From NCBI GenBank assembly GCA_964543475.1, contig CAZIYJ010000003.1:399211-463210 (forward strand): a stretch of 64,000 nt of DNA. The letters run 5' to 3'. The notes below the pieces were generated by a model. It worked only from the letters and a program-made list of their open reading frames with translations, made no database searches and had not been told where the DNA came from. Shown in pieces: positions 1 through 8,136 of the stretch. This DNA comes from JAYSYM01 sp964543475. GTDB lineage: Bacteria > Bdellovibrionota > Bdellovibrionia > Bdellovibrionales > JAMPXM01. The position numbers and the translations under genes were made by a program. Each line of letters starts with the position of its first letter. The first letter of the stretch is position 1.

Positions 1-1
1 A

Positions 2-853
2 CTAAGTGGTCCACCGGGATTAGGGAAAACAACTCTCGCGCATATTATTGCGAACTTCATGGAAGTTGATTTCAAAGTTACATCGGGTCCAGCACTGGAC
101 AAAAAAGGCGATGTAGCCGCAATTCTCACAAGCCTTAAACCAAATTCAATTTTATTCATCGACGAGATTCACAGACTCAATCGCAATATCGAAGAGTACC
201 TTTACAGCGCGATGGAGGATTTCTACATTGATATCGTCACCGGAGAAGGCTTGGGCGCACGCTCAATGCAATTTCAACTTGCTCCGTTTACTTTAATTGG
301 TGCAACAACACGCGCAGGTCTGTTGAATGCTCCACTTCGCGATCGCTTTGGAATTTTTGAACGACTGTCTTTTTATAATAAAGAAGCGCTTACAAAAGTA
401 CTCACACGTTCAGCGAAACTACTCGATACGCACATCACTCCAGAAGGGGCTCTTGAGATCGCAAGACGAAGTCGTGGTACTCCTCGTATCGCAAATCGTT
501 TGCTCAAGCGTGTTCGTGACTATGCACAAGTCAAAGGTGACGGTCGAATTACTGATGAGTTGGCAGCCTACGCACTTGATCAGCTCGAAGTCGATCACTT
601 AGGTCTTGATGATATGGATCGCAAGCTTCTTAACATGATCATCGGAAAATTTTCTGGTGGTCCGGTGGGAATCGACACTATGGCCGCAGCCTTAAGCGAA
701 GATAAAGGAACGATTGAAGAAGTTTATGAGCCGTTCTTGCTTCAAGAGGGTTTAATTCAGAAAACTCCGCGTGGCCGAGTAGTGACCGATACAGCTCGAA
801 AGCACTTAGGTCATCCGCCGGCAGTGCCTTCGCTTACGCAACTTGATTTATAA
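2..853 (+). CDS. ruvB: RuvB Holliday-junction branch-migration ATPase (5' end outside window)
   Basis: RuvB is the AAA+ motor that, with RuvA and RuvC, drives branch migration of Holliday junctions in recombination and repair. The reading frame is already open at base 2; the visible 283 codons begin at Walker A (GPPGLGKTTLA), so about 55-60 N-terminal residues of the usual ~340 lie upstream. Walker B with the DEIH box (FIDEIHRLN), the sensor-1 segment (GATTRAGLL), the RDRFG arginine-finger segment, sensor 2 (GTPRIANRLLKRVRDYA) and the C-terminal winged helix (KTPRGRV) follow in the expected order. An ATG at 59 lies inside the ATPase domain and is not the start. ruvA/ruvC are not visible. The downstream gene is convergent. 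Confidence 0.96.
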   Translation, partial: LSGPPGLGKTTLAHIIANFMEVDFKVTSGPALDKKGDVAAILTSLKPNSILFIDEIHRLNRNIEEYLYSAMEDFYIDIVTGEGLGARSMQFQLAPFTLIGATTRAGLLNAPLRDRFGIFERLSFYNKEALTKVLTRSAKLLDTHITPEGALEIARRSRGTPRIANRLLKRVRDYAQVKGDGRITDELAAYALDQLEVDHLGLDDMDRKLLNMIIGKFSGGPVGIDTMAAALSEDKGTIEEVYEPFLLQEGLIQKTPRGRVVTDTARKHLGHPPAVPSLTQLDL

Positions 854-864
854 TTTTTCAGAAT

Positions 865-1134
865 TTACCTGGGTGCCTCTGAGCACTCGTAACTAGTTTT
901 CGAGAAGTAGGCGCGTTCGCTGCCGAGTTCGCAGCGCTTATAATAAAACTCGTAAACATTTTCATTTCTGATTTTCATTTTCTTCTGCACTGCAAAGCCA
1001 TCAGCTGCGTACGCGGCTCCAACGGCAGTGCTTCCGGAGCTGTCAGATTCTGAGCCTCGACGGTAACCGCTATCGCCACTAGCACAGGCGATTAACAGAC
1101 CAGCGATTGAAATTGCGATGAGTTTGTTTGACAC
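865..1134 (-). CDS. small lipoprotein of unknown function
   Basis: An 89-residue protein not recognised as a known family. It starts with a short basic N-terminus and hydrophobic stretch ending in a lipobox (LIAC, residues 14-17), so it is probably lipidated at Cys17 and anchored in the outer or inner membrane. A Ser/Gly-rich linker (about residues 18-35) follows, then a short globular part with two further cysteines (RCELG and YECSE) that could form a disulfide. It is convergent with ruvB (11 bases between stops) and divergent from lpxC. Function cannot be inferred from the neighbours. Confidence 0.7.
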   Translation of the reverse strand: MSNKLIAISIAGLLIACASGDSGYRRGSESDSSGSTAVGAAYAADGFAVQKKMKIRNENVYEFYYKRCELGSERAYFSKTSYECSEAPR

Positions 1135-1370
1135 ACTTTTATTCTAAGTTCCCTCGAGAAAACCAGCTAGGCCGGTTCTCTTCGTTAGTCGAAAAGTGTC
1201 TTAAATACGACAGCACTTGCGGCCTTTTCGCTACAGTAGCGGGTTTTAAGCGGAAGCTGGCCTTTTGTCGCTATTTGAAAAAGGCTTGCCAATTCAATTA
1301 CTTACAAATGTAATCAGACTCTGAGAAGTTGGCGAGTTTCGTGGCTTCGTTCTTGCTCTTGAAGGAGTAC

Positions 1371-2285
1371 ATGTTTCTACAGCGAACGATCGGTAAAACA
1401 GTTACGGTTGATGGAATTGGCATTCACTCAGGAAAACCAACTTCATTAACGTTCAGACCTGCTCCTGCAAATACAGGAATTCATATCGCTCGCGTTGATC
1501 TTCCGGGAAAGCCTTCAGTCAAAGCCATCGCTGCCAATGTTCAAGCGACAACAATGGCAACCACACTCGGCGGAGAACTTTTTCAAGTAGCAACAGTTGA
1601 GCACTGTCTTTCGACACTTGCTGCATTTCGAATTGATAATCTAGTCATCGAGCTGTCAGGCCCAGAAATTCCGATTTGTGATGGCAGTGCTGCAGTTTTT
1701 GCTGAGTCACTATTGGCTGCGGGCTTAGTAGAGCAAGATGAGCCGCGCAAGTATGCATACGTCACCCAACCAATATTTATCGGGAACGAAGATAAGCATG
1801 CGTATGTTGTTCCTTATAACGGTCTGCGAATTACTTGTACGATCGATTTTCCGCATCCAAGTATTGGTCTTCAAAAATTAGATCTCGATATCAATGAGAC
1901 TTCGTTCGTTCGCGAGATTGCGAAAGCGCGAACTTTTGGTTTTATGAAAGATGTTGAGGCCCTTCGTGCAAGAGGCTTAGCGCTTGGCGGAAGTCTTGAA
2001 AACGCGATCGTTTTAGATGAAACAAAGATCTTAAATCCTGAAGGCTTGCGCTTTAAAGATGAGTTTGTTCGGCACAAAGTTTTAGATGCGCTCGGTGATT
2101 TGGTGAACCTTGGGATGCCTTTGATGGGTCACTTGGTGCTTTACAAAGCCGGTCACGACGTTTTGCATCGTCTAGTTTCTAAGATTCTTGAATCGCCGGA
2201 TCATTGCCGCCAAATCGAATTGGGTTCGGATTTACCCGAAACCACGGCTGGTTTAGGTGCGCTTTGGTCGTCGACCCGCCACTAA
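1371..2285 (+). CDS. lpxC: LpxC, UDP-3-O-acyl-N-acetylglucosamine deacetylase
   Basis: Zn-dependent deacetylase of the committed step of lipid A synthesis (cytoplasmic). The 304-residue product has the usual length. Signatures: N-terminal QRTIGKTVTVDGIGIHSG, the zinc-ligand histidine in TVEHCLSTLAAF, EIPICDGSA, the second metal motif HKVLDALGDL (HxxxD) and the C-terminal active-site histidine in KAGHD. The frame is open back to a TTG at 1329, but family alignment and an AAGGAG just before the ATG favour 1371, although the spacing there is short (about 3 bases). It stands alone, followed after 76 bases by ald. Shows that the organism makes lipid A. Confidence 0.95.
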   Translation: MFLQRTIGKTVTVDGIGIHSGKPTSLTFRPAPANTGIHIARVDLPGKPSVKAIAANVQATTMATTLGGELFQVATVEHCLSTLAAFRIDNLVIELSGPEIPICDGSAAVFAESLLAAGLVEQDEPRKYAYVTQPIFIGNEDKHAYVVPYNGLRITCTIDFPHPSIGLQKLDLDINETSFVREIAKARTFGFMKDVEALRARGLALGGSLENAIVLDETKILNPEGLRFKDEFVRHKVLDALGDLVNLGMPLMGHLVLYKAGHDVLHRLVSKILESPDHCRQIELGSDLPETTAGLGALWSSTRH

Positions 2286-2361
2286 AAAATTGAACTTGCC
2301 TCTGTGAAACACAAATGTGAAAGTCACCCCTCTCTAAAAAACTATCCAAGGGGTAATACAA

Positions 2362-3468
2362 ATGATCATCGGAGTACCGAAAGAGATCAAAATTAGCGAA
2401 AACCGAGTGGGTTTAACTGAAGCGGGCGTTCGCCAATTAATAAAAGAAGGTCACACAGTTTACGTTCAAAAAGATGCGGGCCTTGGCAGCCGAATCACAA
2501 ATGAAGATTACATCCAAGCCGGCGCAAAGATGATGGACACGGCAAAAGAAATTTACGGCAAAGCCGAAATGATCATGAAAGTGAAAGAGCCACTTCCAGA
2601 TGAGTATGAGCTCCTTCGTGAAAATCAAATTCTTTACACTTACCTCCACTTAGCAGCTGAACCAAAACTCACAAAAGTTCTTTGCGAGCGAAAAGTAAAA
2701 GCTGTTGCTTACGAAACAATTCAAAAAGAAGACGGATCACTTCCGCTTCTAGTTCCAATGTCTGAAGTTGCTGGCCGCATGGCGACTCAGGTTGGTGCTT
2801 TCTACTTACAAAAAGATCACGGCGGAAAAGGAATTTTGCTTGGTGGAGTGACTGGCGTTAAGCGCGGAAGAGTTACGATCATCGGTGGTGGTGTTGTGGG
2901 TATCAACGCAGCGAAAATGGCTGTTGGCTTAGGTGCCGACGTGACTGTTCTCGACGTCAACACGGCACGCTTAGAATACCTCGATGACGTATTCCAAGGT
3001 CGCCTCACGACGATGTACTCAAACACTCAAAATATCGAAGAAGCTGTTGTTGAGTCTGACTTGGTTGTAGGCGGCGTGTTGATCACTGGTCACAAGGCTC
3101 CAGTTCTCGTAACAAAAGAAATGGTTTCTCGCATGAGCCCAGGCTCAGTTGTTGTCGACGTGGCAGTAGATCAAGGCGGTTGTATCGAAACTTGCCGACC
3201 TACTTCGCACACAAACCCAACTTATGAAGTCAGCGGCGTGATTCACTATTGTGTTCCCAACATGCCAGGAGTTGTGGCTCGTACTTCAACTTACGCTCTC
3301 ACAAACGTAACTCTTCGTTACGGTTCAATGATTGCGCAAATGGGTGTTGAAGATGCGATCGCTCGCGATAAAGCACTCTTCCAAGGACTCAACGTTTACA
3401 ACGGTTACGTATGTTACGAGCCGGTGGCGCGTGATCTTGGTATGGAGTATCGTCCTTATAAATTGTAA
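2362..3468 (+). CDS. ald: alanine dehydrogenase
   Basis: NAD-dependent L-alanine dehydrogenase, interconverting L-alanine with pyruvate and ammonia; in a protein-feeding organism it plausibly serves amino-acid catabolism (inference). The 368-residue length is typical. Visible: N-terminal MIIGVPKEIK...ENRVGLTP-like motif (here ENRVGLTEAG), the substrate lysine region MKVKEP, HLAAEP with the catalytic histidine, the Rossmann dinucleotide motif IIGGGVVGINAAKMA (about residues 174-188), and the conserved VDVAVDQGGCIET and NMPGVVARTST segments. An AAGGGG ribosome site lies 6-7 bases before the ATG. A strong perfect hairpin lies downstream at 3516-3541. Confidence 0.96.
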   Translation: MIIGVPKEIKISENRVGLTEAGVRQLIKEGHTVYVQKDAGLGSRITNEDYIQAGAKMMDTAKEIYGKAEMIMKVKEPLPDEYELLRENQILYTYLHLAAEPKLTKVLCERKVKAVAYETIQKEDGSLPLLVPMSEVAGRMATQVGAFYLQKDHGGKGILLGGVTGVKRGRVTIIGGGVVGINAAKMAVGLGADVTVLDVNTARLEYLDDVFQGRLTTMYSNTQNIEEAVVESDLVVGGVLITGHKAPVLVTKEMVSRMSPGSVVVDVAVDQGGCIETCRPTSHTNPTYEVSGVIHYCVPNMPGVVARTSTYALTNVTLRYGSMIAQMGVEDAIARDKALFQGLNVYNGYVCYEPVARDLGMEYRPYKL

Positions 3469-3515
3469 GTTGTCGTAGTTCATCCGTCGCAGCGGCGGAT
3501 GGCAGATGCTGGTGC

Positions 3516-3541
3516 GGATTTCCGCGCCAGCGCGGAAATCC
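3516..3541. terminator. perfect 12-bp inverted repeat between convergent genes
   Basis: Arms GGATTTCCGCGC and GCGCGGAAATCC pair perfectly around a 2-base centre. A second, weaker hairpin (CATCCGTCG/CGGCGGATG, 3481-3501) precedes it. There is no T-tract on either side, so this may be a transcription block or mRNA 3'-end stabiliser rather than a classical intrinsic terminator. It separates ald (+) from the Cys-repeat gene (-). Confidence 0.55.
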
Positions 3542-3561
3542 TCTTGAGACTTCTCAACTGC

Positions 3562-4056
3562 TTAAGTTCCGCAAAGATTCTTGCAGTAACTGCTGCTCCA
3601 ACCCTCTGCCGAGCATTTCTCCCAACAGCCTTCTTGTCCACCATCAGTGCTGCTTCCACATAAGTTATTGCAGTAACTGCTGCTCCAGCCCTCTGAAGAA
3701 CACTTATCCCAACAGCTTTCCTGACCCGTGCTGCTGTCGCTTCCGCAGAGCGAATCACAATAAGAGCTGCTCCATCCCTCAGATGAGCATTTATCCCAGC
3801 AAGATGAAGTGCCCGAATCTGGCTTATCGTCATCGCAATTATCACGACTGAAAGTCGCTGCTGATTTCAATAGTCGAAGTGTAGCAACTTCGAGTTTGCG
3901 AGTTGCCGCAGTCTTCTCACGAAGCTCCAAATCTTTAATCGCTAACTTCATCGCGATTTGCTTATCGTTGTTCTTGACGCTGCCGAGCTCGGACGAGTTG
4001 GCCCCAGTTACAAACAACCCCACGACTAGAAACATAAAAACTTGCTTTAGAAACAT
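3562..4056 (-). CDS. secreted protein with three tandem CX3CX9CX3C repeats
   Basis: Not a family I recognise. The 164-residue product begins with a signal peptide (MFLKQVFMFLVVGLFVTGANS). This ATG at 4056 has a GGGGG ribosome site 5-6 bases upstream, whereas the open frame to 4095 does not. A polar helical stretch (about residues 25-65) precedes three near-identical units of 29 residues, each with CWDKCSSEGWSSSYC followed by xxxC-G: spacing C-x3-C-x9-C-x3-C. The last unit ends the protein. CX3C...CX3C spacing matches the alpha-hairpinin (Cys-stabilised helical hairpin) pattern, so each unit could be a two-disulfide helical hairpin (inference). The near-identity of the copies points to recent duplication. 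Located between ald and the comEC pair; no functional context. Confidence 0.75.
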   Translation of the reverse strand: MFLKQVFMFLVVGLFVTGANSSELGSVKNNDKQIAMKLAIKDLELREKTAATRKLEVATLRLLKSAATFSRDNCDDDKPDSGTSSCWDKCSSEGWSSSYCDSLCGSDSSTGQESCWDKCSSEGWSSSYCNNLCGSSTDGGQEGCWEKCSAEGWSSSYCKNLCGT

Positions 4057-4127
4057 AAAATCCCCCTTGTTGAACTTCAAAATTGCAACAAGCATTCCAA
4101 TGGAAGTGGGGCCACTCTGCGACTGCG

Positions 4128-4856
4128 CTACTTAAGTTCAAACACGAGACTGTTCCACTGTTCAGTGCTAAGCGTCGAGACTCCTTTATTAGTTAAGTTT
4201 TCGACGACTTTGCGGTGCGGATGCCCGTAGCGTTTTTTTCTTGAGCTCGCAATTGCCAGCCGCAGGTGCGGCAGATTCTTTAAAAGCTTTACCGAAGTAC
4301 TCGTTTTACTTCCGTGATGACCGAGTACTAAGAACTTCAAACGGTGAGTCGAAATTAAGCGCGACCAGATACGTTCCTGCTTTGCTGTCGAGTCTCCGGG
4401 AAATAACGTCGACTGGCCAAGATAAATTCGACTCATATCATTTGCATTAATCTTTTTGCCTATGGGTGCGAACTTTAGTTCTGAAATTCCTTTGGAGGTA
4501 TTTGTGCAAACGCGAAACTTCGAAAAGACCTCAAGTTTTTCCGGTGTCGCAGTTCCGCGTGGCGGTACAGAGATGCAAAATCCCGAAAGGCGTCGCGATG
4601 CTTGCTCAGCGAAGCTGATGTGATCTAAATCCCAATGCGTAAAGGCGACTTCGTTTTTTGCTTTCGACCCGCAAACGGCAATTAATTTTTTCCAGTTTAT
4701 TTTTTCGCCACCCATATCTAAGTGAGTGCATGTGTCTAAGGATACGATTGAAACCCAAAGGCCCTGACCTACATTCCAAATTATCATTCGATCTAAAACA
4801 AGATTTGAAGTTGTGCTCGCCCAAATTGAAATCAGCAGTGCAATTAAAGATTTCAC
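4128..4856 (-). CDS. ComEC C-terminal metallo-beta-lactamase-type domain as a separate protein
   Basis: About 242 residues corresponding to the metallo-beta-lactamase-like domain that normally forms the C-terminus of the ComEC/Rec2 DNA-uptake channel. Visible: hydrophobic N-terminus (about residues 1-20, signal or anchor), MIIWNVGQG (like DVGQG of ComEC), the metal motif THWDLDH, FPGDS, GHHGSKTSTS, and SRKKRYGHPH near the end. The frame is open to an ATG at 4910, but a GTG at 4856 overlaps the stop of the upstream membrane gene as GTGA, a typical translational-coupling junction, so I prefer that start. Inference: it works with the membrane part encoded just upstream, processing incoming DNA at the periplasmic face. 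The MBL histidines appear intact. Confidence 0.8.
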   Translation of the reverse strand: MKSLIALLISIWASTTSNLVLDRMIIWNVGQGLWVSIVSLDTCTHLDMGGEKINWKKLIAVCGSKAKNEVAFTHWDLDHISFAEQASRRLSGFCISVPPRGTATPEKLEVFSKFRVCTNTSKGISELKFAPIGKKINANDMSRIYLGQSTLFPGDSTAKQERIWSRLISTHRLKFLVLGHHGSKTSTSVKLLKNLPHLRLAIASSRKKRYGHPHRKVVENLTNKGVSTLSTEQWNSLVFELK

Positions 4857-5740
4857 TGTCGCTGTTCTCGCGTCACAAAATAGATATTGATTCCGAAAAC
4901 GTATGCCCAAATTAATAAGAGCGATCCAAATTTGATCGGTTCAAGAGTGCCACTTCTCGGAATGCTCACCTCAAGAAAGCCGAAGAACCAACTCCACACA
5001 ATGTCGACAAAACCTAATGCGTCCGGAAACAGCATCGCCGCTGCTGAGGCCGGAAACATGACGACGCCAAGAAATGGAGCCACCGCTAGGTTATAGAGAA
5101 TACTAACCGGGTGGGGAGGTGCGAACTGCATGAGCAGCGGAAACATCAGCACGAAAATGTAAAGTTGCTGCTTAATTTTTCGCCCCCAACTTTCATTTTG
5201 CGTTGGAATCTGGAGACACAATGCCGCGACCCAACTGAGCTGAAGAGATATTGATTTCCACCAAGCTGGAGCGATGGTGAGAGTAATAATTCCAGCAAAC
5301 AAAGTGACTGCCGGTGGTGACCAAAAGAGTTTGTTCGAACTCTGGAAGTGATTGAGAAGCTGTGAGCAGAGTGCGCGTACAACTGGTGCTTGGAAGCCTG
5401 TCATCAGTGCAAACGCAGAGAGCACGAAAGTTTTAGCAACCATCCTCCATTTGAATCGCTCGAAGGCAATGCTTAGAATCTGTTCAACAAAAACGAGATG
5501 TGAGCCAGAGACGACAACTAAATGTAAGAGTCCGCTCATTTGAAGAAGTCGATACTCTGAGTTTTGAGCAGGAGTTTTTCCGCAGACGACCGCAGAAATC
5601 CATTCGCGGTTTTGAAATTCAGTCGGCGACATAAATGCACACTTGTTTTGTAAAGTGGCAGAGAGTTGTGTCACTAAACTTTGCAAAGACGAATCTATTT
5701 GTAGCATCGCAAGAGCGATCAAACTGAGCAGAACAAGCAT
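4853..5740 (-). CDS. comEC: ComEC/Rec2-family competence membrane channel, split and N-terminally short
   Basis: Inner-membrane channel domain for uptake of single-stranded DNA in natural transformation. About 295 residues, several predicted membrane segments, and the competence-domain core LLHLVVVSGSHLVFVEQ (compare GLSHLLAISGLHI in ComEC), then FQAPVVRALCSQLL, and SLQLSWVAALCLQ. The usual ~700-800-residue protein has an N-terminal OB/DUF4131 region and a C-terminal MBL domain; here the former is absent and the latter is the next gene. Start is uncertain: ATG at 5740 is used; a TTG at 5758 is also in frame; neither has a clear ribosome site. The upstream frame stays open for some way without a start codon, so an upstream decay or alternative start is possible. 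Confidence 0.8.
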   Translation of the reverse strand: MLVLLSLIALAMLQIDSSLQSLVTQLSATLQNKCAFMSPTEFQNREWISAVVCGKTPAQNSEYRLLQMSGLLHLVVVSGSHLVFVEQILSIAFERFKWRMVAKTFVLSAFALMTGFQAPVVRALCSQLLNHFQSSNKLFWSPPAVTLFAGIITLTIAPAWWKSISLQLSWVAALCLQIPTQNESWGRKIKQQLYIFVLMFPLLMQFAPPHPVSILYNLAVAPFLGVVMFPASAAAMLFPDALGFVDIVWSWFFGFLEVSIPRSGTLEPIKFGSLLLIWAYVFGINIYFVTREQRQ

Positions 5741-5758
5741 TCGCGAGCATTCATGCAA

Positions 5759-6142
5759 AGTTACGCTCGTAGCTAAATCGATTAAGTTAGACAGATTCTT
5801 ACGAGCCGTCGGGACTCGGATGTAAGATGTCTGTCAGATTAATTGTTAACAAATCGTAAATCACAGTTTTTCTAAGTTAGTTCAATAGCTTAACCATGCT
5901 TTCACGTTCAGCAATTCGCTGAAACCCTTATCCGGCATTGGGTCTAAGGTCTAGATTGAAAATCAGTCCACAGACAATGTGGATAAGTGTTCACAGACTT
6001 CAAGTTTAAGAGGCAGTAATCGATTTTCTTACTTAAAAACCTGACTGATTTTTTTGCGAAGCAAGAAACTAGACCGGCCTTTCAAGCCTCTTACTTTGCA
6101 GGTTTTTTGAAGTGCTCTAACATAAAGATATCAGGAATGATT
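5759..6142. other. gene-free divergent promoter region
   Basis: About 380 bases between the divergent comEC pair and the TPR/LysM pair; presumably holds both promoters. It contains one perfect DnaA-box match (TGTGGATAA, 5978-5986) and nearby partial TCCACA/TCACAG words, but only a single box, so there is no support for an origin. No convincing small ORF or terminator seen. Confidence 0.5.
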
Positions 6143-6670
6143 ATGAATCGAGCGAACTCCAAATTCAGTTTCGCGTTTTTCGCGGGCAAATTTCATTTGC
6201 TCATTGTTGTAGCTGTGTTTTTCAGCTCCGATTTTGCCGTAGCTAATTCCAAAACGTTTCAACAGGTGAGTGTGGATAATGATTCAGCAGAGTTATCTGG
6301 TGAACATTTGTTGTACTCAAAAGTCATTGATTCATATCGCGGCAAAACACTAGGCGATTTAACCCGAGCAGTTGAGCTGATGGAAAAGGCTTATCCTAGT
6401 AGCATCTACACCGATAACGCACTTTATCTGAAAGCTGAGTTGGCGCTTCTAAAAGGGCAACTTCAAAACTCGCTCGATACGATCGACACTTTACTGAGTA
6501 ATTATCCGACGTCAAACAAACGCGTATCTGCACTTTATTTAAAATCTCAGGCTCTACATCAGACTAACCAACCAAAAGCTTCAGCTCTTGCTCGTGCAGA
6601 AGTCGAGAAGCGATATCCAGGCAGTATCGAAGCGGCCAAAATTTATGCTCAGAGGACATTGCAGCAATGA
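6143..6670 (+). CDS. exported TPR/CpoB-like protein
   Basis: A 175-residue exported protein. The ATG at 6143 is preceded by AGGA with 6-base spacing, so the longer frame from 6107 is not used. After an extended N-region comes a hydrophobic core (LLIVVAVFFSSDFAVA) with a signal-peptidase site near AVA-NS. The mature part carries two or three TPR-like helical hairpins (YTDNALYLKAELALLKGQ, KRVSALYLKSQALHQTNQ, YPGSIEAAKIYAQ), like the C-terminal domain of YbgF/CpoB or BamD. It overlaps the next gene as ATGA (6667-6670), so it is co-translated with a LysM protein. Inference: periplasmic scaffold at the cell wall. Confidence 0.75.
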   Translation: MNRANSKFSFAFFAGKFHLLIVVAVFFSSDFAVANSKTFQQVSVDNDSAELSGEHLLYSKVIDSYRGKTLGDLTRAVELMEKAYPSSIYTDNALYLKAELALLKGQLQNSLDTIDTLLSNYPTSNKRVSALYLKSQALHQTNQPKASALARAEVEKRYPGSIEAAKIYAQRTLQQ

Positions 6671-8031
6671 CAAAAGAGACCATCATCATGATTCGCATCA
6701 GCTTGTTTGCAGTTGTCCTGGCTCTGAGCCCAAACTTGAAAGCTCAAGAAGAGGGGTTTGATTCTCCTGACACTCAACTCGAGTCTCAGATGTTTGACAT
6801 CAATCAAAAGTTTAACTCTCAACCTGTTCCTGAGTCTGAGTGGTTGAATGTGCTCGGAAGTCGCAGATCTGAAAGTTACAAAATTCAGACCGGCGATACG
6901 CTCTGGGATATTTCTAAGACCTTTTTTGGTGACGGACATTTCTGGCCGAAACTTTGGTCAGAGAATGGAAATATCCAAAACCCGCACGAAATTTTGCCTC
7001 GAAAAAGTATCGTCTTTCTTTCTGGCACAGTTGGCGAAGCTCCAGTCTTCACGGTCGTCGATACGAAAGATGTCGTTCTTTCTGCGCCGACGTACGTTGG
7101 ACCCGATATCAATGATGAAGACATCATTGATCCAGGCGAGCCACGTGTGATCAACGGAAAGCCTGTGATCCCTAAGCCAACAAAATTTTCGGCACCAGTT
7201 TTAAAAGCACTTCCTCCGTCATTTGAAATGCCCGAACCGCCTGTCTATGGTGATTACGATGAGTCGGGATTAGACGTGAGCGAAATGAGAGATAGAAATG
7301 TCGCCCAAACTCCGCAACTGATTCCATTTTTGGTTCTTCAAGAAGTCCCAGAGGGAATTGGCAAAATCACCGAGATGGAATCTGGCTCTGCATTTGCGGG
7401 AACGTCCCAGGTCGTGATGGTGAAGCTTGCGCAAGCCGCAGAAGTCGGGCAAGAGTTCACAACTTTCTTTTACACAGGAAAGTTGAGCAACAACGAAATT
7501 TCAAAGGGACGAATTCTTGAAGTTGGTGGTCGCATTAAAATTAAAGGCGTGATCGATGCCGAACGAAATGTATACCGTGCGGTTGTTACTGAATCAGTTA
7601 ATCCGGTTCGCAAAGATTCAGTCGTCACAACTCTCAACCTTCCAACAGTTAACTTTTCATTAGATCGCCCGGTGAGTTCAACGGTTGCGACAGTGGTTGG
7701 CGGAGAATTTGACCGAGTTCGACGAGTGATCGGTCTTGGATCGGTGGTTTATTTGAAAACTTCGGAAACAGCTCTTACTGATGGCGAGATCCTAACAGTT
7801 GAGGCTGTGCGCAAAACTCGTACGCCAAGCACACTTTATCCAGCCGCGAGACGCCCAGTTGCGATGGTGAAGGTTGCAAACGTTGATGGTGACTTAGCGA
7901 CCGCAGTGATTATCAGTTCACTTGAAGAAGTTGGTCTCGGAGACTTAACGGGCGGACCTGCTCCGCAAATTGATGCTGCAGAAGTTCGCGCGACAACAAC
8001 TCGCGAGATCAAAAACTCTGAAATAAAATAG
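6667..8031 (+). CDS. exported LysM-domain protein
   Basis: 454 residues with an N-terminal signal peptide (hydrophobic core MIRISLFAVVLALSPNLKA; the ATG at 6688 is an alternative start) and a LysM peptidoglycan-binding domain at about residues 72-118 (YKIQTGDTLWDISKTFFGD, then the WPKLWSENGNIQNPHEILPR extension common in Bdellovibrio and Myxococcus LysM proteins). The rest (about 120-450) is beta-rich, contains Pro-rich linkers and has no catalytic motif I can recognise. It overlaps the preceding TPR gene by ATGA. Inference: a cell-wall-bound envelope protein. A hairpin (8035-8072) follows. Confidence 0.85.
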   Translation: MTKETIIMIRISLFAVVLALSPNLKAQEEGFDSPDTQLESQMFDINQKFNSQPVPESEWLNVLGSRRSESYKIQTGDTLWDISKTFFGDGHFWPKLWSENGNIQNPHEILPRKSIVFLSGTVGEAPVFTVVDTKDVVLSAPTYVGPDINDEDIIDPGEPRVINGKPVIPKPTKFSAPVLKALPPSFEMPEPPVYGDYDESGLDVSEMRDRNVAQTPQLIPFLVLQEVPEGIGKITEMESGSAFAGTSQVVMVKLAQAAEVGQEFTTFFYTGKLSNNEISKGRILEVGGRIKIKGVIDAERNVYRAVVTESVNPVRKDSVVTTLNLPTVNFSLDRPVSSTVATVVGGEFDRVRRVIGLGSVVYLKTSETALTDGEILTVEAVRKTRTPSTLYPAARRPVAMVKVANVDGDLATAVIISSLEEVGLGDLTGGPAPQIDAAEVRATTTREIKNSEIK

Positions 8032-8034
8032 AAA

Positions 8035-8072
8035 TTGTCCGCGAAATTAATTTCGACGCGTTTTGCGGACAA
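8035..8072 (+). terminator. hairpin after the LysM gene
   Basis: TTGTCCGC (8035-8042) pairs with GCGGACAA (8065-8072), with AAA/TTT extending the stem inside and a GAAATTAATTTC palindrome in the loop. No T-tract follows, so termination activity is only possible. Confidence 0.4.
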
Positions 8073-8136
8073 CAAATCAGTCAGTTCTAATACTTTATAT
8101 TCTGCTTGAGATTAAGATTTGCATGTTTGCTGTTAC

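Noticed and set aside
1128..1313. Possible small protein upstream of lpxC
   Set aside because: No ribosome site, no family resemblance; it overlaps the lipoprotein start on the other strand and looks like a random frame in a promoter region.
3480..3845. Open frame on the same strand as the Cys-repeat gene
   Set aside because: It is the alternate frame of the repeats (Ala/Arg-rich) and has no start context.
4853..4910. Sequencing frameshift splitting comEC
   Set aside because: The exact GTGA coupling and the hydrophobic N-terminus of the second protein argue for a real two-gene arrangement, though an error cannot be excluded without reads or relatives.
5978..5986. Perfect DnaA box (TGTGGATAA) in the comEC/TPR divergent region
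   Set aside because: A 9-mer is expected by chance about once in two windows of this size; no cluster of boxes, no AT-rich unwinding block, no dnaA or gyrB nearby.
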